From positions 1-64,000 of the forward strand of contig LJCX01000036.1 in NCBI GenBank assembly GCA_001298545.1: DNA of 64,000 nucleotides, written 5' to 3'. A program made the position numbers and the translations under genes. Positions within the stretch are counted from its first letter, which is position 1, and every line of letters starts with the position of its first letter. The DNA is from Actinobacteria bacterium OV320. GTDB lineage: Bacteria; Actinomycetota; Actinomycetes; Streptomycetales; Streptomycetaceae. Shown here piece after piece: positions 36,861-45,302 of the stretch. The notes under the pieces are model-generated. The model was not told the origin of the DNA, did not search any database, and saw only the letters and a program-made list of their open reading frames with translations.

Positions 36861-36939
36861 GCGTTCACCGGGGTGCGGCGGGCGGGCCCGGGGCCGACGG
36901 CGACGAGTCGGCGCTGGGTCGGCGCAGCGGTGCGGGCCT

Positions 36940-36973
36940 GGTGCGTGGTGCGTGGTGCGTGGTGCGTGGTGCG
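36940..36973. repeat. 7-bp tandem repeat GGTGCGT
   Basis: Four perfect copies plus a fifth imperfect copy in the intergenic region upstream of the SCO6745 gene. The copy number is likely variable. Confidence 0.85.
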
Positions 36974-37142
36974 CTGTGTGTGGTCATCGTGAACGGGCGC
37001 CGAGAACTGGTTGCAGGGCAGTAGTCGCCGGAGCCGCTCTCCGATAACGTACCGACCAGATGGTACGCCTGGGTGTACTCCATGCGCCGTCGCGTGCTCG
37101 ATCAACACAACGTCTCATCCGCCACTGGATGGAGAGCCGCAC

Positions 37143-38030
37143 ATGACGCAGAACGTGAACCGCGACAGCCTGGCCCTTGCGCGCAAGACCTGGAGAACTC
37201 TCGAGCCCTACCACGGGGGTGTCTACTTCTCGCCCGAAGCCGCGGACGAGTACGCCGCGTTGGGCGTGGACGCCAGGACGGGGTACTTCGCGTCCCGCTC
37301 CGCCGCGCTCGGCGCTGCACCCGCGGATCTGGTCATCGCCACGTTCTACAACTTCAATCCTCAGCTGGTGCGCCGGGCCATACCCGCGGCATGGGAAGCC
37401 GCCACGCCGCAGCGGTTTGCCGCCGCCCGGCTCTCCGGGATCGATGCCACGCTCCGCCGCGTCCTCGGCGCGAACATCTCCTCACCGGCGCTTGCCCGCG
37501 CGGCGGAATTGGCCCGCAGCGCGGCTGAAGCGAGCGTGTGCCACCCACAGGGCCGCCCCCTCTTCGCCGCGCACGCGGCACTGCCGTGGCCGAGCGCACC
37601 CCACCTCGTGCTCTGGCACGCGCAGACGCTGCTGCGGGAGTTCCGCGGCGACGGTCATGTGGCGGCACTGCTGGCTGCCGGACTCAGCGGGATCGAGGCT
37701 CTCGTCACGCACGCCGCCACAGGGGAGATCGACGCAGGGGTGCTGCGCGCCTCACGGGCATGGACGCCGGAGCAATGGGAACAAGCCGTGCAGAACCTGC
37801 GTGAGCGCGGATGGCTCGACGACGGACCCCACCTGGCTCTGACCGAAGACGGTGTGCGGCGCAGGGCGGAGATCGAGCACACCACCGACAGACTGGCCGC
37901 CCTCCCTTACATCACGCTCGGTCCTGCCGCGGCCGCGGAACTCCGCTCGCTGGCAAGGCCGTTCAGCCTTGCGGTTGCCGAAGCGCTCCTGCCGTGGGCA
38001 GTGGACCGTCTCAGCGCAGACAGTGCATGA
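37143..38030 (+). CDS. SCO6745-family protein
   Basis: 295 residues, ATG 37143 with GGAGAG upstream. The alpha-helical protein starts LEPYHGGVYFSPEAADEYAALGVDARTGYFASRSAALG and continues with VIATFYNFNPQLVRRAIPAAW, the hallmark of the SCO6745 family. A winged-helix-like segment (WEQAVQNLRERGWL, then LTEDGVRRRAEIE) makes up the C-terminal third, so DNA binding is possible. The biochemical role of the family is unknown to me. It stands alone after the RHS operon terminator. Confidence 0.78.
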   Translation: MTQNVNRDSLALARKTWRTLEPYHGGVYFSPEAADEYAALGVDARTGYFASRSAALGAAPADLVIATFYNFNPQLVRRAIPAAWEAATPQRFAAARLSGIDATLRRVLGANISSPALARAAELARSAAEASVCHPQGRPLFAAHAALPWPSAPHLVLWHAQTLLREFRGDGHVAALLAAGLSGIEALVTHAATGEIDAGVLRASRAWTPEQWEQAVQNLRERGWLDDGPHLALTEDGVRRRAEIEHTTDRLAALPYITLGPAAAAELRSLARPFSLAVAEALLPWAVDRLSADSA

Positions 38031-38081
38031 CCGGGGAGAGCGAGGTTGTGGCCCGTGCGGGTACAGCGGGCCCCCAGGCGG

Positions 38082-38231
38082 TCATCGCCGGCCCGTCCCT
38101 TCGCCGTCGAGCACGCGGGAGATGCGGTTGACCGCAAGGACGAGTGCCGCGTCGGTCAGACCCGCGAGCGTCGACACCCACCACGCGTCTGCCAGGTAGT
38201 CGCGGCCGTCGGCGATCAGCGTGCCGGGGTC
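38082..38231 (-). pseudogene. fragment of ABC transporter permease C-terminus (DppC/OppC type)
   Basis: GTLIADGRDYLADAWWVSTL followed by a hydrophobic stretch is the conserved C-terminal end of binding-protein-dependent permeases for peptides. Only about 49 residues remain. The upstream sequence continues in other frames without recognisable helices. No other transporter genes are nearby, so this is debris of a lost operon. Confidence 0.6.
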
Positions 38232-38605
38232 CTGGAGGGCGAGGGGCCGACGGGCACCGTACCCGCCCGCGCCCTGGCGGCCGGCACCCCGATGCCCCCG
38301 CCGGCGGCGATGAGCAGTCGAAGTGCCCTGTGGCGCCTGCCGGAGACCGGCCGGCGCATGTACTTTCGCCAGGGCACTTCGGCCGGTCCCACGACCCCGT
38401 AGCGGGGAAGGATCACGAAGCCATTCGCGCTGGCCATCCGGCTGGCTGCGGTGTCGGCCGCCGAGGTGGCCGACCACTGGCCTGTCGCGGTCCTGCCGGG
38501 CGGGTGCCTGGCGGGCGCCTGGGCGGCGGCAACGGGGTCCCGGCGGATCGTGCGGCGGTGCGCACAGCACGGGCCTGTGTCGGGACCCTGTTGCCCTGGT
38601 GCCGC
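38232..38605 (+). other. intergenic, possible further permease debris
   Basis: No intact gene. Some minus-strand frames are compatible with further scrambled permease sequence, but I cannot support a feature. Confidence 0.4.
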
Positions 38606-39442
38606 CTACCGCGCGGTTCCGAAGTCCTGGGTCCAGTAGCTGCCGGGCTGTGCCAGGCCGACGCCGATTTCCTTGAAGGCACAGTTGAGGATGTTCGCCT
38701 TGTGGCCGGGGCTGGACATCCAGCCCGACATCACCTGCTCGGGGGTGGTGTAACCGTAGGCGACGTTCTCGCCGTAGGTGCTCCAGACGTAGCCGGCGCG
38801 GGTGATCCGGGCGCCGGGGTCAGACCCGTCGGACCCGGTGTGTGACATGTTCTGCTGGGCCGCCATGTCCTCGCTGTGTGCCTGGGCGGCCTTGGTCAAG
38901 ACCGCGTTCAACGCCACGGGCGAGCAACCGACCTTGCTGCGCTCGGCGTTGACCAGCTGCACGATACGAGCACTGGTTCCGGACGCGGGGGCGGCTGCCT
39001 TCGAGGTGCTGGGGGACGTGGGGGTCGCGGAGGCGGAGGTGGTGGCCCTCGGAGTGGTCGAAGGCGTGGGGATCTTGGCCTTGGCGGCCGTGTTCTTCGC
39101 GATGCTCGTAGGTCTGGCGGTCTTGGGCTTGGGCTTCGCCTTCGTCGCGGTGGGCTTTGGAGTGCCCACGGGGGCGCTCGGCGACTGTGACGCAGCCGAA
39201 CTGGGCTCGCTGTGCGCGGTGCCGTTCCAGCCGCGGGTCCAGTCGCTGCGCTCGGTGCGATTTCGGTCGGCGTCGTTCCTCCCGTCCTCGGCGGCGGTAT
39301 TCGCGGCGCTGTGGAGCTGGTATCCGCTGCTGTCCTGCCAGTCGCTACAGGCCAGTGCGACGGATGGCACGCCCAGGGTGGTCATGGTGACGGCAGCGAT
39401 GACTATTCGCCGGTAATGCTCTTTTTTGCGGTGCTTACCCAT
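38606..39442 (-). CDS. secreted CAP-domain (SCP/PR1-like) protein
   Basis: 278 residues. ATG 39442 has GAGGT upstream; the 57-codon extension of the frame lacks a good start. A signal or anchor segment spans 11-31 (RRIVIAAVTMTTLGVPSVALA). A Pro/Thr/Ser/Lys-rich low-complexity stalk follows (about 75-150), then the CAP domain (about 155-278) with IVQLVNAERSKVGCSPVAL, HSEDMAAQQNMSHTG, YGENVAYGY and HKANILNC. CAP proteins of Streptomyces are extracellular, of uncertain enzymatic role. Two Cys (GCSP, LNCAF) are placed for the usual disulfide. Confidence 0.85.
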   Translation of the reverse strand: MGKHRKKEHYRRIVIAAVTMTTLGVPSVALACSDWQDSSGYQLHSAANTAAEDGRNDADRNRTERSDWTRGWNGTAHSEPSSAASQSPSAPVGTPKPTATKAKPKPKTARPTSIAKNTAAKAKIPTPSTTPRATTSASATPTSPSTSKAAAPASGTSARIVQLVNAERSKVGCSPVALNAVLTKAAQAHSEDMAAQQNMSHTGSDGSDPGARITRAGYVWSTYGENVAYGYTTPEQVMSGWMSSPGHKANILNCAFKEIGVGLAQPGSYWTQDFGTAR

Positions 39443-39909
39443 GTGTGACCTCACTCGGTAATCGCCGAGCGCCCCTGGTGTGACTGGCTCTGCACGGATT
39501 CGGCTCCTGAACTGCGGAGACGCCCGGCGGGCCGTCATTCTCAGGACGGCTTCATGCAGAGAGCAATGGCCCTTCGTACTACGTTGCTTCGTAGACTTGC
39601 GCTGCCCTCGCAATAGGCGTATCGGGGTGCTGCTCCGGCCTCTGCGAATTCTCAGGAGCCCTGCCGATCCGTCAGGAACGTTCGGAGGGCAAGCGCGGGA
39701 GCAGGGTGCCGAGCTGGCGGGTGTGCTTCAAGTCAGGTGCGATGCACGCGTATGCCAAGTCAGACAAATCCCATATGTCGCCGTAATGGCAACTACTATT
39801 GAGGCCGCTTAGTACTTGCGGTCGATGTGGCGGATGTCACGGAACGGCGACTTCCGCGTCGGAGATACGCGGGCTTCTGACGGGTCACCGCGTCAGCGCC
39901 CGTCCCTTT
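39443..39909 (+). other. intergenic, lower GC, no gene recognised
   Basis: About 470 bases upstream of the CAP gene. A short CTACG-N6-CGTAG inverted repeat lies near 39582-39597. No RNA element I can identify. It probably holds the CAP-gene promoter. Confidence 0.45.
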
Positions 39910-40653
39910 TCACATGGAGATTGCGCGGTTCAGGCGGACAAGGTATTCCGCGTCTGGTTGCACGCCGGCCCCGAAGCGTTCCTGGACCACTGCGAGCCCG
40001 AGGTCGCGCCGCTTCGGTGATCGCGCCGCGTCGGCCGCCGCCAGTGCGTCCGGCAGCTCCTGACGGGCGAGATCCGTGCAGTAGGCGGGTGTGCCGGGCT
40101 GCTGCCGCCACGATTCCGCGAGCGGTCCCGCATCAAAGGCGTCGAACCCGGTGTCCTCAACGAGCGCCATGGCCAGGTCACGCTCTCGCGGACTGTCGGC
40201 CGCTACGGGGAGCGAGATACGGTCCGCGCTTCCCGCCGGCTTGTTCCTGTGCGCGAACGACTCGGCTCCGATCGAGTTCCACGCCTTGGTGATGGGCCGG
40301 CCCAGCTGCTCGGCAGCCCACACGCTCTCGGCCTGGCCGGCCTCGATCGCCGCGATTCCGCTATCCCGATGCGGGAAGTAGTTCGACGTGTCGATGACAA
40401 CCGTGTCAGCCGGCACCCTGGCGATCAGTGGTGCGACCTGCGGAATGCGGTCGAACGGAATGGAGAGGATCACGGCGTCTACGTCCACTACGGCTTCCGC
40501 CGCTGTCACCGCTCGTCCGCCCGAGGCCAGCACGTCCGCCTCGATCGTCTCAGGGCCGCGCGAATTGGCCGCCTTTACCTCGTGACCGGCCGCGCTCAAC
40601 CGCCTGGTCAACGTCTTGCCGATGTTCCCGGTGCCGAGAATGCCGATCTTCAT
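39910..40653 (-). CDS. NADPH-dependent F420 reductase-like protein (copy 2)
   Basis: 247 residues, ATG 40653. Rossmann start MKIGILGTGNIGKTLTRRL, then AVILSIPFDRI, VIDTSNYFPHRD and a Cys/Tyr motif TPAYCTDL. This is the F420:NADPH oxidoreductase / NAD(P)-binding family used for flavin-like F420 or other carbonyl reductions. It is about 50% alike in pattern to the gene 89 bases upstream on the same strand, so the two arose by duplication. It is the third gene of a tetR-initiated unit; the duplicated enzymes may act as partners or on related substrates. Confidence 0.8.
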   Translation of the reverse strand: MKIGILGTGNIGKTLTRRLSAAGHEVKAANSRGPETIEADVLASGGRAVTAAEAVVDVDAVILSIPFDRIPQVAPLIARVPADTVVIDTSNYFPHRDSGIAAIEAGQAESVWAAEQLGRPITKAWNSIGAESFAHRNKPAGSADRISLPVAADSPRERDLAMALVEDTGFDAFDAGPLAESWRQQPGTPAYCTDLARQELPDALAAADAARSPKRRDLGLAVVQERFGAGVQPDAEYLVRLNRAISM

Positions 40654-40742
40654 GGTGAAACTCCTTGTCCGGAACGGAACCCCGGTTGCGTACCAGCGCT
40701 GCCGCTCGTACCGATGCGTGCACGAGAGCCGCCTCGGGTGAC

Positions 40743-41480
40743 TCAGCGGTGGGCGGCGCGGTTCATCTCGACGACGTCGTCGACGGTGGGGTTGGCCGGG
40801 AGGGCGGCGAAGCGTTCCGGGAGGCTGTCGCGGATGGCCGCGTCCTTGACGCGGTCGGCCGCGGCCAGGGCCGCCGGCAGCTCGTCGAGGGTCAGCTCGG
40901 TGCAGTAGGCGGGGCCGTTGGGCTGCTGGCGCCAGGAGTCGGCCAGCGTGCCGGCGTCGTAGGGGTCGAAGCCGGTGTCGTCCACCAGGCTCATGGCCAC
41001 CTTCCGCGCCTCCTCGGAGTCGCCGGCGACGGGGATGGCGAGGCGGCCGGGCGTTCCGGCCGGAACGCCCTTGGTCCGCTGGGTTTCGGCCAGCGCGGCG
41101 TTCCACGCCTTGACCACGGGGCGGCCGAGCAGCTCGGCGGTGTACACGCTCTCCACCTGGCCGTTGTCCACCGCCTCGATCGGCTCGCTGAGCATGCCGG
41201 GGTAGTAGTTCGAGGTGTCGATGACCACCGTCTCGGCGGGCACCGACGCGAACAGGTCCGCCAGCTGGCCCGCCACCCCGAACGGGATCGACAGGACGAT
41301 GACGTCCCGGCCCTGGACGGCGTCGGCGAGGTCCGCCGTGCGGGCCCCGGACTCCAGCACCTCCGCCCGGACGGCCCCGGGACCGCGGGCGTCGGCCACC
41401 TGGACGTCGTGACCGGCCGCGCTGAGCTTGGCAGCGAGGTTCCCGCCGATGGCACCGGCGCCTATGACAGTAATTTTCAT
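40743..41480 (-). CDS. NADPH-dependent F420 reductase-like protein (copy 1)
   Basis: 245 residues, ATG 41480. Rossmann start MKITVIGAGAIGGNLAAKL, DVIVLSIPFGVAGQL, VIDTSNYYPGM, VKAWNAAL and GPAYCTEL. Same architecture as the following gene and likely its paralogue. It follows the TetR gene by 110 bases on the same strand, which suggests a TetR-controlled detoxification or redox unit. Use of F420 versus simple NADPH dependence cannot be decided from sequence alone. Confidence 0.8.
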   Translation of the reverse strand: MKITVIGAGAIGGNLAAKLSAAGHDVQVADARGPGAVRAEVLESGARTADLADAVQGRDVIVLSIPFGVAGQLADLFASVPAETVVIDTSNYYPGMLSEPIEAVDNGQVESVYTAELLGRPVVKAWNAALAETQRTKGVPAGTPGRLAIPVAGDSEEARKVAMSLVDDTGFDPYDAGTLADSWRQQPNGPAYCTELTLDELPAALAAADRVKDAAIRDSLPERFAALPANPTVDDVVEMNRAAHR

Positions 41481-41590
41481 GATTTGTTCCTTCGGGGGTT
41501 GTGCTGCCCCTGAGGGCAGGGCGATGTGATGGCCGTGTGGTGGTGCCACCTGGCGTTGTGGGGGAGGGGCGGGGCGGGGTGTCTGGCTTT

Positions 41591-42184
41591 TTACGCCTGG
41601 GTGTCCCGCTGGCGGTAGCCGCTCGCGATGAGGGTGCGGAGTCGGTCGAGCGACTCCTTCTCGGCGCCGTTGCCCTTGATCCAGGCGATGGAGCAGGCCG
41701 CGAGGAACAGGTCGTTCCCCTGTACCGACGCGCGTACGTGGCCCGCGCTCTGCGCGGCTCGCACGTACTGGTCGGTGGCGGTGATGAGGATGCTGCAGGG
41801 GATCGTGAGCGGGTTGTCCGGCTCCTGCGCCCTGGCCGCGGCCATGAGCGGGTCGGGCAGCCCGCTGAAGGCGCTGAAGTACTCCTCCATTGCCCGCAGC
41901 CACTGTTCCAGCGCCTCGGCGGCATCGCCGAGTTGCTCGATGTCCGCCTGGCGGGCCACCAGCTCCTCGGAGCGGGTCTGCAGCACGGCCGCGAGCAGCG
42001 CTTCGCGGGTGGGGAAGTGCCGGTAGAGGGTGGCGGGCCCGACGCCCGCCTCTTTGGCCACCGCCTCGAGGGAGGTGCCGACCCCGTGCTGCAGGAAGTG
42101 ACGCTGCGCGGTCTCCAGGAGAGCGGCGCGGTTGCGCTGGACGTCCGCGCGGGGCTTGCGTCCCCGCTGTTCATCGGCGCTCAT
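41591..42184 (-). CDS. TetR-family transcriptional regulator
   Basis: 197 residues, ATG 42184 with a perfect AGGAGG upstream. The HTH (about 30-60) is TSLEAVAKEAGVGPATLYRHF; the C-terminal domain matches the SbtR-like/TetR group with LFLAACSIAWIKGNGAEK. It heads a co-directional unit with two F420-reductase-like genes. Two copies of an ACGGAGGC-N-GCCTCCGT palindrome lie just upstream and are the probable self-operator. Confidence 0.86.
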   Translation of the reverse strand: MSADEQRGRKPRADVQRNRAALLETAQRHFLQHGVGTSLEAVAKEAGVGPATLYRHFPTREALLAAVLQTRSEELVARQADIEQLGDAAEALEQWLRAMEEYFSAFSGLPDPLMAAARAQEPDNPLTIPCSILITATDQYVRAAQSAGHVRASVQGNDLFLAACSIAWIKGNGAEKESLDRLRTLIASGYRQRDTQA

Positions 42185-42223
42185 GTGCCCTCCTGTCTGC
42201 CGTGATCGTGCGGCCGCATCAAA

Positions 42224-42275
42224 ACGGATGCTGCCTCCGTACACATTCGAGAGTAAAACGGAGGCGGCCTCCGGT
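42224..42275. promoter_or_regulatory. two palindromic operators upstream of tetR
   Basis: ACGGATGCTGCCTCCGT (42224-42240) and ACGGAGGCGGCCTCCGG (42258-42274) are two versions of one 17-bp palindrome, each preceded by AAA. Their centres are 34 bases apart. A third overlapping inverted repeat, CCTCCGGT-CAA-ACCGGAGG, spans 42268-42286 and could also terminate the upstream XRE transcript. Confidence 0.75.
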
Positions 42276-42408
42276 CAAACCGGAGGCCCGACCACGGAGA
42301 TGAAGCGCCTGGGCCGCGCAGCGTCATCCGGTTCAGCCGGCACCACTCCGCGGTGTACTTGCCCAGGCCCCCTGCGCCGAGCCTTGACCCGTCCCCCGGC
42401 CCAGGACG

Positions 42409-43248
42409 TCAGGGGGTGAGTTGCTGGTGCCCTGTGACAGAGAGCAGTTCGAGCTTGCTGTGGCTCTCCGTGCCGGGGCGGGTGGTCAGCACCACCAGGG
42501 TCTGGGCGCGGTTCTCGGTGAACAGGACCTCGGCGTCGACGTCGATGCGGCCGAGTTCGGGATGGAGGATGGTCTTGCAGTCGTCGTAGCGTCGGGCGAC
42601 CTCCTGAAGTTCCCACATGCGGACGAACTCAGGGCTGTGCTTCTGGAGTTCGGCGAGGATCTGGGCGGCTCGTGGGGTGTCGCTGCCGACTGTGAGCGCG
42701 GCCCGCAGACGTGCTGCCTGGGCGCGGCCGTGGCGGTCGCGGTTCTCCTCGGGAACCATCAGACGTTCGGCCGGGTCCATGAACCAGCGGTAGTAGCCAC
42801 TGCGGGCCAGGCCGGTGTGGCGGGTCTGGTCGCCGAGCAGCGCGACGGCCAAGGGGTTCATCGCGAGGGTGTCGAGCAGGTCGGTCTGCACCAGGGCCGC
42901 GGAGTCGTCCAAGCGGTCCAGGACCCGCATCAGCGGCGGGCCGACATGTTCGGAGCGGTGGAAGCGGGCCGGGGCGTTGTGGCCGATGAGCACGAAGAGA
43001 TGGTCGCGTTCGTCCGGGGTCAGCCGCAGCGTCCTGGCGAGCGCTTCGGTGATCTGGACGGAGGGCTGCGGAGCACGCTGCTGTTCCAGCCGGGCGTAGT
43101 AGTCGGTGGACATGCCGGCGAGCTGCGCGACCTCCTCGCGGCGCAGCCCTTGCGTACGCCGGCGTGGCCCCTCGACCAGCCCGACGTCGCGGGGCCGCAG
43201 CGCCTCACGCCGGTGGCGCAGGAATGCGGCCAGTTCCTTCTTGTCCAT
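42409..43248 (-). CDS. XRE-family regulator with MmyB-like ligand-binding domain
   Basis: 279 residues. ATG 43248 fits the usual MDKKELAAFLRHRREALRP start; an ATG three codons upstream is possible. The HTH (about 12-75) includes TQGLRREEVAQLAGMSTDYYARLEQ. The C-terminal part (about 100-270) is the MmyB-like ligand-binding domain, with NPLAVALLGD and the YRWFMDPAER segment. Such regulators usually control an adjacent short-chain dehydrogenase, and one lies directly upstream. Both promoters carry the same 37-bp element, so this protein probably represses both. Confidence 0.85.
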   Translation of the reverse strand: MDKKELAAFLRHRREALRPRDVGLVEGPRRRTQGLRREEVAQLAGMSTDYYARLEQQRAPQPSVQITEALARTLRLTPDERDHLFVLIGHNAPARFHRSEHVGPPLMRVLDRLDDSAALVQTDLLDTLAMNPLAVALLGDQTRHTGLARSGYYRWFMDPAERLMVPEENRDRHGRAQAARLRAALTVGSDTPRAAQILAELQKHSPEFVRMWELQEVARRYDDCKTILHPELGRIDVDAEVLFTENRAQTLVVLTTRPGTESHSKLELLSVTGHQQLTP

Positions 43249-43281
43249 GCCCCCCATCCTCGCCGCATCCCGCCCGGCTAT

Positions 43282-43318
43282 CCAGAGACCGCCGATCCAT
43301 GGCTGAGCCGTCCTCTTC
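43282..43318 (-). promoter_or_regulatory. 37-bp shared promoter element, copy at xre gene
   Basis: On the minus strand this is 31/37 identical to the element at 44270-44306. Both contain CCATGGATCGGCGGTC and GAGGACGG. It lies about 35-70 bases upstream of the XRE start. Confidence 0.75.
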
Positions 43319-43443
43319 CGCCCGCGCGAAGCCGCCTGTACCGCCGACACCGAGGGCGCTCGCGGTGGGACGACCCGATGGTCCCTTGACCTGCATGACC
43401 CACTGGGAAATGCGCCGACTGCAGGCGGTGCGCCGCAGGTCGG

Positions 43444-44193
43444 TCAGCTGCTGGTGATCATGGCGAGGACGTCGTCGTAGGAGCCGTCGGCCACCGCCTC
43501 GCGGATGAACCTGGCGCGCTCGACGACAACCTCCTTCGCGTCGGGCTTCTCGCGCAGCAGGTCGAGGGTCTCGGTGAGGAAGTCGTCCAGCGGCATGGAT
43601 TGGTCGTTGTCCTCCTGGCCCATCAGGGTCGTGCGCACGCCCGGCGGGGCCACCTCGATCACCTGGATGCCGGCGTCGGCACCGGCGAGTTGGATGCGCA
43701 GGCTCTCGGAGAAGGAGTGCAGCGCGGCCTTGGTCGCGCTGTAGGTCGGGGTGCTCGGGTACGGTACGAACGCCAGCGCGGAGGTGACGTTCATGACGAC
43801 CGATTCGTCCTTGTGCGCGAGCAGGGGCAGGAAGGCGTACGTCATCCGGATCGTGCCGAGCAGATTGGTCGCGACGTGGTCCTCGGCGACCGGCAGTCCG
43901 GCCGGGTCGAGGAGGTTCTCCCGCTGCATGATGCCGGCGTTGTTGACCAGGACGTTCAGCCCCGGGTGGCTCGCCGCCACGGTCTCGCGGGCCCGGGCGA
44001 TCGAGTCGGGGTCCGCGACATCGAGGACGAGGGCGTCGATGCCCGGGTGCTCGGCCGTGATGTCGTCGAGGAGTTCCTTGCGTCGGCCTGCGACGATCAC
44101 CTTGTTGCCGGCCTCGTGCAGACGCAGGGCCAGGCCGAGGCCGATGCCCGAGGTGCCGCCGGTGATCAGGATCGTGTTGCCGGTCATCTTCAT
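43444..44193 (-). CDS. SDR oxidoreductase, DltE-like
   Basis: 249 residues, ATG 44193 with AAAGGAA upstream. Cofactor motif TGGTSGIG (about 11-18), NNAG (NAGIM), active site S...YSATK, and a post-catalytic PPGVRT. Pattern and length match the DltE-like branch of short-chain dehydrogenases. It reduces or oxidises a small alcohol/carbonyl with NAD(P)H; the substrate is unknown. It is followed, after 195 bases on the same strand, by an XRE regulator and shares its 37-bp promoter element. Confidence 0.85.
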   Translation of the reverse strand: MKMTGNTILITGGTSGIGLGLALRLHEAGNKVIVAGRRKELLDDITAEHPGIDALVLDVADPDSIARARETVAASHPGLNVLVNNAGIMQRENLLDPAGLPVAEDHVATNLLGTIRMTYAFLPLLAHKDESVVMNVTSALAFVPYPSTPTYSATKAALHSFSESLRIQLAGADAGIQVIEVAPPGVRTTLMGQEDNDQSMPLDDFLTETLDLLREKPDAKEVVVERARFIREAVADGSYDDVLAMITSS

Positions 44194-44269
44194 GGGGGTC
44201 TTGTTCCTTTGGTACGGCGGGCCGGTGAGCGCTCGCAGCCTCGAATGTAGGGGCGCCCGCGCAGGGGCG

Positions 44270-44306
44270 GGAGAGGACGGTTTATCCATGGATCGGCGGT
44301 CCCCGG
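44270..44306 (+). promoter_or_regulatory. 37-bp shared promoter element, copy at SDR gene
   Basis: Partner of the element at 43282-43318, in the opposite orientation. Its centre, ATCCATGGAT (44284-44293), is a perfect palindrome. It lies about 77-113 bases upstream of the SDR start. Confidence 0.75.
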
Positions 44307-44477
44307 CTGAGCCGTAGAGGACACCACTGCAGCCGGTCAGCGCGTCCACACCGGGCGCCGCGCGTCGCGCACGGTGACCCGATAGCCGAGGAAGCGGCCG
44401 GCCTGGCAGAGCAGGGTGAAGGCCGCGCCGGCGCCCCCCTCGCGCCGCGCGGACAGCACGCGCCCCCGCACGCTGTG

Positions 44478-44515
44478 CCCAGCCCAGCCCAGCCCAGCCC
44501 AGCCCAGCCCAGCCC
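44478..44515. repeat. pentanucleotide microsatellite (CCCAG)n
   Basis: About 7.6 uninterrupted units of CCCAG. It is adjacent to a truncated MFS gene. Likely unstable in copy number. Confidence 0.9.
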
Positions 44516-44555
44516 GGACACGGAAGCGGGCCCGGACTCGGGCGCGGCCCTTGCG

Positions 44556-44885
44556 TCACCCCGCGTCACGTCGCGTACGCCCCGGCAGGAATGCCGCGAT
44601 GACGAGGCCCAGCAGCGCCGCCCCCGCCGCGATCAGGAACGAGGTGCGGAAGCCGTCCAGCGTGGGCACCCCTGCGCTCCCCATGGGTTGCGTCGTGCTC
44701 GCGAGGACGACGCCGACGACGGCGCTGGACATCGACGTGCCGACGGAACGCATCAGCGAGTTCAGCCCGTTGGCCACGCCCGACTCCGAAGGGTCGACGG
44801 TGCCGAAGACGAGCGGGGGCATCGCGGAGCAGGCGATTCCGACACCGCCGCCCGCGAGGACGGCGACGAGCACGATCTGCGGTGG
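44556..44885 (-). pseudogene. MFS transporter, C-terminal fragment
   Basis: QIVLVAVLAGGGVGIACSAM, the segment SGVANGLNSLMRSVGTSMSS and the last hydrophobic helices are typical of the C-terminal end of DHA2-type drug:proton antiporters (the ESGVANGLNSLMRSVG motif). About 110 residues remain of an expected 450-500. The 5' boundary near 44885 is abrupt and joined to unrelated sequence. Probably a deletion remnant. Confidence 0.7.
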
Positions 44886-44958
44886 AGCTGGAGCGCACGA
44901 TGTTGCTGAAGAAGAGGAACGCTGGAGGTTCGGCAATCTATGAGGGACGAGATCAGCC

Positions 44959-45264
44959 CTATGGGGACAGGTGCTCCGCCTGTTCTTCAAGTAGCGATTG
45001 CGTAGCACTGGTGAAGTCCTGGACGAGGGTGGCCAGCACCCCTGGAGTTTCGGGGGCTATCGTCCCCCACATCCAGCCGAGGAATGCTGCCGTAAACATA
45101 GTCAGAACCGCCGCGACAAGGGTCAAACGGACGGTGGAAGCACGTTCCGCCCTCTCTGTGGCGGTTCGTTGGCGATCCTTCCTTCGGGGTTGAGACTCCG
45201 GCTTCCCTTGTGGCGTGTCGCCCGTTTCGCCCGTACAAGCGTGGTTCTGATCCTCCGTCAGCAT
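44959..45264 (-). CDS. small hypothetical membrane protein
   Basis: 101 residues from ATG 45264; a TTG at 45306 would add 14 residues but sits in the flank of a long palindrome. The N-terminal half is basic and Gln/Thr-rich. One transmembrane helix (TVRLTLVAAVLTMFTAAFLG) is followed by a short extracellular or luminal tail. The Shine-Dalgarno is weak, and the gene abuts the palindrome and IS remnant, so it may be a small acquired gene. No family recognised. Confidence 0.5.
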   Translation of the reverse strand: MLTEDQNHACTGETGDTPQGKPESQPRRKDRQRTATERAERASTVRLTLVAAVLTMFTAAFLGWMWGTIAPETPGVLATLVQDFTSATQSLLEEQAEHLSP

Positions 45265-45302
45265 GCGCAGAGGATATCCGCGCTCACCTCGCTGCTTCTT
45301 CC

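Larger units (their letters stand above)
44194..44555 (+). other. promoter region of SDR gene plus microsatellite
   Basis: Holds the 37-bp element (44270-44306) and the pentanucleotide repeat at 44478-44515. No gene seen. Confidence 0.55.

Noticed and set aside
36940..36973. CRISPR array
   Set aside because: Seven-base units without spacers; a simple tandem repeat. No CRISPR array or cas gene was seen anywhere in the window.
44416..44943. Plus-strand open frame across the CCCAG repeat
   Set aside because: Low-complexity translation, opposite to the clear MFS fragment, no start signal.
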